Part shown: positions 33,961-44,348 of the stretch, in pieces
Layout: every line of letters begins with the position of its first letter
Position numbering within the stretch: position 1 is the stretch's first letter
Assembly: GCA_034670405.1 (NCBI GenBank)
Contig: JAXDDX010000013.1
Coordinates: 5,110,001 to 5,174,000 of the forward strand
Reading direction: 5' to 3'
DNA: 64,000 bases
Source: Hoplostethus atlanticus
Lineage: Eukaryota > Chordata > Actinopteri > Trachichthyiformes > Trachichthyidae
Notes under the pieces: model-generated
Databases searched by the model: none
The model's input: only the letters and a program-made list of their open reading frames with translations
What the model was told of the DNA's origin: nothing
Program-made: the position numbers and the translations under genes

Positions 33961-34065
33961 CACCCACAGAGTAATTTCATCGTGATTGATTTTCCATGAA
34001 ATTATGTGAAATATGTCCCCTCCCTTCCTTTCTCTGACGTCTTTTCCTGTTGTCGTTCTTTACAG

Positions 34066-35840
34066 AGAGTGAAAAGCAGAGTCCGCCAGTCGACTGGACA
34101 GCAGGAATCCTCCTCCGCCAGGACAGAAACTGCCACTGCATTTCAAAACACCATTATCTACCGCTATTGAACTACGACCCTTTTGGAAATCTGTGCCTTC
34201 AAACAAGTCCACCAGTGATACTTTTGAAGCAGTTGAGCTTTTCTTTTCTTTTTATACATAATTGTAGGGCAGGACTCTGAGAAATTGTTCAACGCAAAGC
34301 ACCATCTGACCAGCCGGAGGATCTGCCTGACTTTCTGGAGGGCCCCAGGCTCGTGCTGCTCTCTTGCTTTCTCTCGCTCTCTGGAGACAAAAAAACAACA
34401 CGGACATGCAACTTTTGATCCCTTTCAACGTCCTAACTTCTGTGTTTTCAATTTCTACGACCTGTGTTAGTGATTTACTTCGTATCAGAAGAAATCCCTC
34501 GCTGTGCAATATCAGTCGATATTTGTGTGAAGTTGTCGTGTGGATGTAGACTTCGGATAACTTTGCTCATTTGGTTTATTTTTGTAAACGACGTTACTCC
34601 TGATTTCTATTTTTCTAAAATTGATAACGGTCTCAGACAGATGGCAAAAAAAAACAAAGATACATCTTCATCTGAACACACAAGGGGGAGGGGACTTTGG
34701 TGGGAAAAGACAATGTGTCGTAGTTTTCAATTTCCTACAACTACAACCCCTCCTGTCCCGATCAGGGCCAAAGCCATAGCCTATCTCAGATACAATGCAC
34801 AAGGAGGGTGTTACACAGCTAGGAAACACTGCAAAGGTGCAATGGTTTCTAGGTCTTGCAGAAGGCACCTCTTGTAGGCTTATGTTAAAACAAGGCATTG
34901 GATTGGAGTGATATTTCGGTTTCTACATCAGGGGATACAATTCTGAAGTAGTTAGTTATTCTCTACCTTTGTGTGGCCTGTTCTTCTTGCTGAACGTCAA
35001 GTTATTTTGTACTTCTTCCTACATATCAAGGAACCAAGTGGCATGAATACATGTGTGCGCGAGTAAGTCGATGAGTGAGTGCGCTGCTTGCCGGAATGGA
35101 GGATCAATAATTCGACTGTTTCCTGTTTCAATCCCGTTTCTGCAAATGTGAATTGTGTTACCTGTATCCTTTTAAGCTGCTATCCCCCCCCCCATACTGT
35201 GTAGATTGAAGATGTCCAGCCTTATCCCTTGAAAGGTCTTCAGCCCTACAAACATCCTCCATTACCTCAGAGACTTTTTTTTTTCAGGTTCATCAGATGC
35301 AGGTCTGGTTGATCCTCGCAGTTGAATGATAAGAAACGGCCACGATGTGCTTGTTTCAAATCAAATCCGCGTCACAGCATTTTTGACAACTGAAATATTT
35401 CTTGAAGAACAACTGTTTGTAGGGGGCACCTGCAAAGTGTAAATAAAATTAAAAAAAATGCATGGTGTTGCCTGAATCCAGCCCTACATTCATGTTCACC
35501 CAGGGATGTTGTGTTTATGCCAACAGTAATTGAGGTAGTTTTTTTCCCTGTGAGAAGTCAGTAGAGTGTGCTGCCTGTGAGTGTGAATCATTTCCGTGAA
35601 GCTGCCTCCATCCATGAAGTACCTTTATTGACACCGTTTCCCGAAAAACAACGCTGCCAAATTGGTCTGAAGCCAAATTTCTGATGTTCTCTGTGTATAA
35701 CTGGTTTAAGTGTTTCACATGTTAAACCTCGTCCCTTTAATGTTACATTGTGTTTTTAACAAAAAATCCTATTTGTTAAATTGTTAATATATGCAGAAGA
35801 ATCATAAGAGTTATCAAATAAACTGAAACAAATCAAAATG
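34066..35840 (+). other. Candidate 3'-terminal exon of an unannotated transcript
   Basis: A strong acceptor (pyrimidine-rich CTTTTCCTGTTGTCGTTCTT then TACAG, AG at 34064-34065) precedes non-repetitive sequence. AATAAA signals lie at 35442-35447 and 35817-35822; the second is followed about 20 nt later by GT-rich TGTGGTTGTTTGCTGTGGG, the classic arrangement of a real polyadenylation site. One frame from the acceptor is open for 34 codons (RVKSRVRQSTGQQESSSART then ETATAFQNTIIYRY) to TGA at 34168-34170; another continues 71 codons to about 34280. I recognise neither protein. It could be the last exon of a long non-coding RNA or of a gene whose other exons I failed to see upstream. kcna5 itself is complete in one exon, so this is not needed for it. 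Confidence 0.35.
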
Positions 35841-36517
35841 TGGTTGTTTGCTGTGGGTTGAGAAGCGGCGTGGGTGAGGATAACACTTCTCTGCCACAAG
35901 ATGGAGCCATAAACCACCTTTTGGCTTTTCTAACAGCAAGACCAAAAAAAGCTTTACACAAGGGCATCAATAGGTAAGGCACTGTCCAAACCTTCATTTT
36001 AATCTTGTGGTTTTTAGCATTAGAATGGACAGCAAAGACCAAGTAGAAATGTATTGAGAAGTCTAAAATAATAACATCAAAGAGCATTCAACACCTACGT
36101 TCCCTCTAAGCTGATAGCTGATAGTAACATCTTGTCAGTCATCGGTCTGAAATATAGTGGCTATAAGCAGGTTTAGAAGTGGCAATTTGATGCTTCTGAT
36201 TAACAGCCAGATTGAATCCACATAGGAATTTGCCTTCCTTTTTGCATTCCTGCATCAGTGGCTTGGCCTTACCTTGTTTACCAGATGAATGATGCCTTCA
36301 AGTGGCAAGGAAATTGAGTTGCAGGTAAAAAGTCACATTGTGTTGCTGTCATACTTTTCTTTATTTCCATTATAGGATCTTGACTGGTGTTGGTAATCAA
36401 TAGGTGGACAAAGAAACTGACCTGAATCTCTATGAAGAACCAACAAACTCAGATACCTTAGTATTTTAGAACTCTCATAGTTGAAATTCTGGATGGTGGT
36501 CAAATGTTTAGTCTTAA

Positions 36518-36700
36518 AGCTGCAGTAGGCATTTTTATGTAAATATCCAGCTGTCTTATCAGCCTAGATCACAAAGTGTGGAACAGAGAAGAGTGTCCAA
36601 TCCCCCCTAACTGAGACCCCGCAGAGTCACCGTATTTGTGCAAATTAAATTCTGATGTTGGGTATGGTCACTGGTGGGATCTTCTACACACAGGAAGTGA
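36518..36700. repeat. Fragment of GCTGCAGTA-type repeat
   Basis: TTAAAGCTGCAGTAGGCATT resembles the left end of the MITE at 31881, and the following TATCAGCCTAGATCACAAAG block looks repeat-like. No matching right end was found. Confidence 0.4.
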
Positions 36701-38975
36701 TGAATTGACTCTAGTGTCTCCTAAACAGCACCGAGCACTTTGTCCAGAGAAAGCTGGACTTACCAAGGATGGCTGAACCTCTTCACCACCTCCACCCCAA
36801 CATTGGGAAGAAGGCATTGGCCTCATGGACTTTGAGGCATGCTCCTGCTAAGTCCGAAAGGGCTTAAGGCTGTCTTAAGGCAAATTTAGCAAGCACTTCA
36901 GGACTTTTGGAGCCTTCCATGATGGCTTTTAGTCTGCAAACCTGCAGAAGTTTCAGAGGGAATTGCCTGTATCTCCAGACAAATGGATTTTGATACGATT
37001 TCCATATCTCGTTTTACCCAATTGATGAAGACAGATGGTCAAGTACATCTGGGTTTTCATCTGGGCTTTCCACATGGACAAAGCCTGTCTTTTTTTTCTC
37101 CATTTCATACAATTTTCAAGAAGTCACACCCTCTTGCACTCAGGCATCAAGACATTTTGTGTACTGACCTTACAGGATTTCTGGGTATTGATGTCCTTAA
37201 AATTCAAACTGTTATCTGTCGGTGCAACTTACTTACCCAGTGCAGCTTTACAGCTAGATTTAGGAATGACTAGAAAGAGGCATTGGAGAGACTTTTGATT
37301 TAGGTATTTAGGTAGGAGTAAAGAGAGTTGCAGTAGTCTAGGTGAGAGGAAATAAAATTGCTGAACAATAAAAACTGCCTAATTTTTGAGATGGTTCCTA
37401 ACTGACTGAAATGCAATTGAGTTACCCACATTTTTGCAGAGAATGCAAGTGCCAATTTGAGGTGTAATTTAACGAATAGTGTAACAGATTATTTTTACAC
37501 TCAGGGAGTAATAAGTTACATTTGGAGTAATCAGCCCAACACTATTCAATTACACTATTCAACTAGCCTGGAATTCTTGTTTTTCTCACAAAATGTATTC
37601 CAACATGAATATCTTAAGATCTTGAGTGTCAAAAAGTTTTAAAAAAAAGAGTCAGTTTGAATCCCCCATGACAACACTTGCAACAAGATCAAACCTCTGT
37701 GTCAACTATAGAGACACAAATAGGCCAATTTACTGAAGAAAAAAATTGCTGTTGCATTGTCAGTTCTTCATGGAGGATTGCTAACAAGCAAAAGTTTTCC
37801 AGTGAGTTTAAGTCACCGCAAGACAGCGTCGTCTTCACAAGCACATTCAGGTCAGTCATGGTGAAGCACATTTCTCCTCTATACCTGCATACTGTCAAAC
37901 TCCATACATTCCGTACACTTTTCTACAAATCATCGGTTTACATGCACTGCTGCCATACAGTGATCCATTCATTTTCTAGCCTGGTTGGAGGAGGGCAAGC
38001 AGAACAGCACCAGACGTCCTTTTTTCCCCACCAACTTCCTCTAGCTCCTCTTGGGGGATCCCCCCCAGGCACTCTCAGGCCTGCTGGGAGATGTAGTCCC
38101 TCCAGCGTGCCCTGGGTCTGAGATTTTGAATATTCATAATCAGTATATCTTTTTTATGTACATAGACCAAGTACAAGTACATGAATACAAACTTGATCTG
38201 ACCCAGCACATCCAAAGTATGGGATAAACTGAAACCTAGTAATATGGTGGTTTGTTTGCTCTGCAAAGTTGAAATGGCAAACCACATCAGTAACTGCTAT
38301 GTGCCAATACCTAACAGAAAAAAACATTATGGATATATATTAAATACACTGAAATGTAGTTTGTTTATAATGACGTATTCCACGTGCTAATTTATGAGAA
38401 TAAACTTTGAAATGTTCAATTGCATTTTAAATTTGGATTAACGGATTAAATGGCAAAATAATAAACAGCCTGACTGATCATAAAAGAAGCATTAGTTGCA
38501 GCTTTAGTGCAAACACTGGCCTCATTGATGACAGATCCTCCTTGAAAATAAATGGCGGGTGAAATATATTGATGCATTCGCCATCTGGTCCCAGTTTCAC
38601 ACATGCACCCACAATAAGTCAGTACCGATGCCCCCTCAGCTGAAAGAAAACAAACATGTATACAAATGATTTCTTGAACTAGTCGATGCTCCACGCCTTT
38701 CTAGTTTTAGTGGAGCTGCAAGCAAATTTGATCCATTACATCGAGCTACGTATAGATTGAGCACAGTAGTGACTCTTGCAGGTAATTGCTTGAATTTTCT
38801 ATGTGCCACACCAGTCTCTCAGAAGTCATGTGATGCCAGAGTAGAAAGTAAAACTTCAATAAGTTATTAATTATTGATAGTGATATTATTCCTAACTTAT
38901 TCTTCCTTTTCTCCCCAAAAAGCGCTACCCCTTCCTTCATATATAATGCAAGAAATTCCATTCAACAAACACAAG

Positions 38976-39147
38976 GTCTCTCTCTCCCTCTCTCTCTCTC
39001 TCTCACCCACCATATTTGGAAGAGACAGAGTGGGAGAGAGAGAGGAAAGGGGGAAGAGAGAACTGAGAGATACTGACCATTATACTTACTATCTACCACT
39101 AGTAGGTCAACCCCCCCCCCCCCCCACCCCCCACCCCCACCCCTCCT

Positions 39148-39179
<32 letters not shown>
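38976..39179. repeat. Cluster of CT, C-rich and CA simple repeats
   Basis: (CT)n at 38976-39004, a GA-rich stretch at about 39018-39070, a C-run at 39111-39125 in a C-rich block to about 39150, and (CA)n at 39151-39179. Strong strand asymmetry makes this a likely site of polymerase slippage. Confidence 0.9.
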
Positions 39180-39183
<4 letters not shown>

Positions 39184-39884
39184 TCCAAACATACATGCAC
39201 TGACACACACAGGGGTATCTTTACACACTGACAATGTAAACACTGGTAAATAGAAACAATTCTTCATTTGGCTCGTCCAAAACAAAAGCGAAAATCATGT
39301 ATGGCAAAAATGCATTTGCTCCAGTGAGATTTCAGATGTTTAAAATGTTAATTCTTGTCATCCAAACAAACGGCCGACGCTCTGTGGAGGATCCTGCATC
39401 GTGCCAAAGCATTCCTCCGTGAGCTGAATGCTCACCTCAGCAGATTGCAGCTTTTAAAACGGTGAGTGTCATTCTCACGGTACATTTAACAGACCCGCGA
39501 TAAAGAAACATAATAACCGCAGAAATTTCATGCCTGGTGTTTTTTTTTTTTTTTAAATGATCCTTAAATCGTTTGTTTATCCCCAATGCCTGCAGACACT
39601 CTTCTTGGCAAACTGTTCTGGGACAAACACCAGTAAATTCAATTTCTACTGCATGTCCATAACCTGCAGGAACAAAATACCGCCACAGGATGGCAGTATC
39701 TACCCTCACGACCGCCCCAGACAAGGAAACGTTGAGCCCATGGTGCCTGGTACCTCACTTGGACATTCAGCATCCGAGCATCTTGGTCTTACCTCAAGTG
39801 ACCTTTATGATGTTATCCCTCCATATACTCAGAAACAAGTCAGACTTGTTTGCATATATCAGATATACTGTATGGATATGGGAA

Positions 39885-40130
39885 GGTTGTGGGTTCGATT
39901 CCCAGTCCTTTCTGTGTGGAGTTTGCACGTTCTCCCTGTATTCTCCTGGGTCTCCCACAATCAGATGGGTTGGAGACTCTAAATCGCCCATAGGTGTAAA
40001 CGTGAGTGTCTGTCTATCTGCGTTAGCCCTGTGATGACCTGTCCAGGGTGTCTCAATGCATGCTGGGATCAACTCCAATTCCCAGCTGCCCTGACAAGGA
40101 TTAAGCATGGTAGAGAAAATGAACAAATGT
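39885..40130 (+). mobile_element. SINE-type repeat with B-box-like head
   Basis: GTGGGTTCGATTCCCAGTCC carries a polymerase III B box. It continues TGTGTGGAGTTTGCACGTTC, GGAGACTCTAAATCGCCCAT, GTGATGACCTGTCCAGGGTG and CATGCTGGGATCAACTCCAA, a sequence order typical of a very common fish repeat with an RTE-type 3' end (CCTGACAAGGATTAAGCATG). Diverged and non-coding. Confidence 0.7.
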
Positions 40131-40269
40131 AGGAAGATTACAGATAAAGATGCTGCGTCACTGCATTGGACTGACTCGTTGCCACCTCGCACATTGGGTT
40201 TTGCAGTATAAAATAAAATGAATGGTATTTTCCATCAGCACCTCCAGCTACAGGAGGTTGGAAGAAAAT

Positions 40270-40450
40270 GGAACACCCAGGTCTCATGAAACTTAGTCAA
40301 ATGAGTCTTAAAATGCATATAATGCACACCAAAAGTTCAAGAAAGTTCCCCCAAGGAGACACGACTGGATCCAGGCAGTAGTTTGACAGTAGTAGTTTCT
40401 TTAGTCATGACCAAAATCCTAACCCTAAGCGTAACTCTAACTTTAACCAA
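40270..40450. repeat. Dispersed repeat family C, copy 3
   Basis: CCCAGGTCTCATGAAACTTA, GGAGACACGACTGGATCCAG, GGCAGTAGTTTGACAGTAG and CATGACCAAAATCCTAACCC repeat the block order of the copies at 31143 and 33135. Confidence 0.65.
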
Positions 40451-42014
40451 ATTTCTTCTCCTAGTCATCCATCAGCTCCCTACCCAACATCCTGGCACTT
40501 GATGGGGGTGCGTATAACGAGTTGCACTCTTTTTCTGCAGGGAACACTAATCATTCATTCCTGAACCTGGATGCTCTGAGCGAGCGGCGGCTCCAGCTTG
40601 CAGTCAGATTTATGTACATTCAGAATAAAAGCTCAGCCTCCAGTTGCGACGCATTTACTCTTTTCTGCTGACCCTCCCCTCTCGTTCATTGTCTTTAAAA
40701 ATTGTCAGCGGTGATTAATGGTCGCCCGGTGACTCTGGCCTGGGCTGCAGGACTCGGCCACGTCTGCTCCCTCGGTATTCAGGGAAGCCGTGACACCGTC
40801 TCGTAGATCTGCAGCCACTCGTTTCCCCCCCCCTTTTACCGTGGAGAGTGATTTAGGTTGTTGTTTAGACGAGTTCATTCATTTCCACAAATGACAAGGT
40901 GGCAACAGATGACGTACGGCGTCGTAAAACGGGCGTGAGAGGAGGCGTTTTGAAATTGACATTTTTCATCTCAGACTTCCCCATTGAAAGGCGAATTGTC
41001 TGCAGTCAGCCATCTCTGTTTGTTGCTTGTCTTTCCGTTTTAATTGAGCTAACCCTGATGAAGGCATCTATGCAAAAATGGGTAGCCATTGAAAAATAAA
41101 TGCTTTTTTTTAAACTTTTGCACACAAAAGAAGAGTGCATTGGCTTCCTTTTTTCTTCACTTACCATTGACTCCTATAAGCATCTATTTTTGCAATCAGA
41201 CTAATGGTTCGCAGAAGCTTAAAGCAAGTATGCACCCTGGTATCCCCTCTCATACTCAAATTTTTCATCTCCCGCTGAAAGCCACACACCGCAATCCGTA
41301 GGAATTGTCCTAATGGTTCGTGCTTTATGTTACTATTCCCACAGCGAAAATGCTCATTGCAGTGAATCAAGCAATTACAAAATCCCTGTTTTTCTGCCCA
41401 GGGGCGACCTTGTAAAAGAGGATCTGCTCTTAATGGGTTTTCCACAATAAAGGAAAGCAATGCAAATGGCAAGAAGCAGATAGGAAAATGGCGAAACACA
41501 TGGCAGGGATGCGCAGCAGTGGAGTTTAAAGCCAAAACTCAATATACCAAAATTTTTATTTGTAGAACCCTTTCAGGCTGACGGTAGTAGCATCAAACTG
41601 ATGTAATTTACACGAAGAGAGGGTCTTTGAAGGCAAAAAAGCATCAATTCATTGATTCCCCCCCCCCCCTTATCGTGCTCACCAACTGGAGTTCAAAGCT
41701 TACCCTCCTTTTTATTTACCACATCGCTGGTCAGACTGGCCTCGCCTTTTTCCAAATCCTGACACCACAGATTAGCAAATTGATTAACTGCGAGAGGGTA
41801 AAAACATGATTTCACGAGGGCGTCTGTCATAGGGCTGCTTCAATTCATTTTTAGTTCCAGTAGTTTTATGGACGTCATTGTTGCTCTGCCATGTTGTGTT
41901 GTTTCTTTTGTTTCTGTTCCATCTAGGTCGTGTTATCCACCAATTTGTCTCGCTCATCACCTTGATTTTTTTGAGATGCAATGGTTTTTTTGTTTTTTTT
42001 ATAAATCTCGTTTA

Positions 42015-42110
42015 TGGTCAGGATCACACCCCTGGAGCTGGTAGCGATTCAGTGCCTTGCTCAAGCACACTTCAGCAGGGCGGATGCTTGCTGAAGTAGG
42101 GTTGAAAATG
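42015..42110. repeat. Common fish repeat fragment
   Basis: CAGTGCCTTGCTCAAGCACA followed by CTTCAGCAGGGCGGATG resembles a widespread fish dispersed-repeat segment. Boundaries uncertain. Confidence 0.4.
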
Positions 42111-42197
42111 GGTTGTCCAGATGATGGGTGATCAGATTACGAGGCCACTCAGCTGCTCACAGTACTATAAATCATGAATTTGCATGTTTATATGTTT

Positions 42198-42392
42198 TAT
42201 ATGTTTTATCACAGTAAACTTAATGTTGACTTGACTCTATTTCTAAATGAAACTGAGGAATTCAGTCCAGGATGCTGCCAGATTGAGGGCATCTCAGACT
42301 TTGCATGCTTTCAAGGACAAACCCTCTTTTTTTTTTTTTTTTTTAAATGACTTATTGGATTCTGGAAAACAAAATAGGTAAAGCCTCGTGAT
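42198..42392 (+). repeat. Inverted duplicate, copy 1
   Basis: About 195 bp that recurs as the reverse complement at 44091-44283. Shared text includes GAGGAATTCAGTCCAGGAT, GATTGAGGGCATCTCAGACT, TTGCATGCTTTCAAGGACAA, a T-run (42327-42344) and AATAGGTAAAGCCTCGTGAT. By eye roughly nine bases in ten agree. Confidence 0.95.
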
Positions 42393-43996
42393 GGCAGGGA
42401 ACTCTCTTTTCAGTTCCACCCATTCTGGGAGCTGATTATCACGGGCTGTCTTGAGGAGTGATGCTTTATCTCACAGCAGCAGACGTCCGAGCTGGTACAG
42501 TAGACTAGTGATTTCCAGCAAGGCTTGTCCGGCTGTATTTTTTCCCGAGGGGGAAAAATAATAGACTTGTGTCCGAGATCCCTCTTACAGAGCTGCATGA
42601 GCATCGCTGTGAGAGCCAGCAGCACTATCTACCCCTGTCTATATGTCCAGCCTCTGCCCCTTGCTATTATTATGCTCGCCGAATGCCACGGGCAGCATTG
42701 TAGTCATGGGAAATACCACATTCCCACAGTGAGGGATTTCCTAAGCTGGAAAGATGTTCCATGGAATGATATTCCCGGGTAAATGCTCATTTTAACAAGC
42801 TGTTTTAATGACAGTACCAGGTAGCAAGCCAGTGGAGGTCCAATGGGGCCGACTAGTTGGACCAACGTTGGGTCAATGTTAGATTTCGGCTTGTAGCCAA
42901 CCACAAATTGGGGTCTGCTAATGATTACTCTTAATTGATAAATTGATGTACTGATGTGTGTTTAGATTTTTAAATTGCTATTTATATACATTTAAAAAGT
43001 GTATGTGGTTTCACAGTGTGGGGAAATTTAAGTAAGGATGAATTTCAATTTCCAAAGTACATTTTTGGAAGGGCACATCTCCAGAGCCTCTGTAGTAGAA
43101 AGAGAAGGAAGAGATGATTAAGTGTGATAAAGTCATATTCAATAGAACTTTATATCTCTTGCACATTTAAGGCAGTGAAGCAGACACAGAGTGAAGGGAG
43201 AAGTTAAGTTTGAGTAGTATAACCATCGAAGCAATACAAAAAAAGATAGAGCAGCGTGAACTTACTTTCATGTTACAGTCTGCACAGTGAGGCGGTCAGA
43301 TACTGCAGAAGGAACAGTTTACTATATACAGTCACATGAAATCAGGATAGGATAACAGGATATTGCAGGGAAAAAGACCAACATATATTAATAATCAATA
43401 ATAATAAAATGAAATAAATAATAAATGCTTATAGCATATAACAGAACAGTAAATAAAACAGTAAAACATCTAATAAAAAACAATAAAGCATTAAAATAGA
43501 ATGTAAAATAGAATGTACGCTGCAGCTGTTGCACACAGATGTTACAGCCTCGACATCTTACTTAAACATGGATTACTACATTAGAAATATGTCCTATATA
43601 GGTAACAATATAATACAATCTAAACACATCAGTATGTATACAGTATGAAATACCATTATGAAAACAGAATATAACAATGACTCGAAATTAAATGACTGTA
43701 ACTGGCACACAGTGGGACGCTGTATGATCAGAATGAGAATGATCTCTGATTCTAATTAAGCTTATTTTAATGATCCATTACAGTTTGTAAAATCTGTGTT
43801 GTGTTTATCAATTTATTATAATCAAGCCATCTAAATACATTTGTTCGCTTAGTGTAAAAGCCTGCCTTATAATGATTAATATTGTTATTATGATATATAT
43901 ATAAAACAGCCTCCCATAGGCTAACTTTCTACTTTTGCTCCTCACATCTAAATTTTAGCTTATTTATTTGAAGGAAATGACAAGTAGGAGAGACCG

Positions 43997-44348
43997 GGGC
44001 ACTGTGGGACAGACTAAAAATAGAATGTTTCCATTGGTGAAACAGGTGATTCACTGCATGTTTCACCAATGGAAACATTCTATTTTTAGAATCACGAGGC
44101 TTTACCTATTTTTTTTCCCCCACAATCCAATAAGTCATTTAAAAAAAAAAAAAAAAAAAAGAGGGTTTGTCCTTGAAAGCATGCAAAGTCTGAGATGCCC
44201 TCAATCTGGCAGAATCCTGGACTGAATTCCTCACTGTTTAGAAATAGAGTCAAGTCAACTTTAACTTTACCGTGATAAAACATAGACATGATTCACAGCA
44301 TGTTTCACCAATGGAAACGTTCTATTTTTAGTCTGTCCCACAGTGCCC
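43997..44348. mobile_element. 352-bp element with 47-bp terminal inverted repeats
   Basis: The left end 43997-44043 (GGGCACTGTGGGACAGACTA onward to GGTGAAAC) and the right end 44302-44348 are reverse complements with one mismatch by eye. Just inside the left terminus a further 30-bp inverted copy of the terminal segment (44060-44089) forms a hairpin with 44014-44043, with 16 nt between the arms. The rest of the interior is the 193-bp segment shared with 42198-42392. No coding capacity; superfamily not identified. Confidence 0.85.
44091..44283 (-). repeat. Inverted duplicate, copy 2 (inside the 352-bp element)
   Basis: Reverse-complement copy of 42198-42392, containing a 20-nt A-run at 44141-44160 corresponding to the T-run of copy 1. 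It lies entirely between the inner hairpin and the right terminal repeat of the 43997-44348 element. Confidence 0.95.

Larger units (their letters stand above)
9201..34065. other. Gene-free, repeat-rich interval between kcna5 and the 34-kb candidate exon
   Basis: No exon encoding a recognisable protein was found on either strand. In particular there is no neurotrophin-3 coding exon, although NTF3 is the usual neighbour of KCNA5 in mammals. The interval contains the individually listed transposon remnants, hairpins and microsatellites. The longest chance frame (24340-24897, 185 codons, no ATG at its 5' end) lies in a locally GC- and CpG-richer stretch (about 23880-25320) that also contains unique-looking sequence which might be conserved non-coding DNA. 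Confidence 0.6.
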
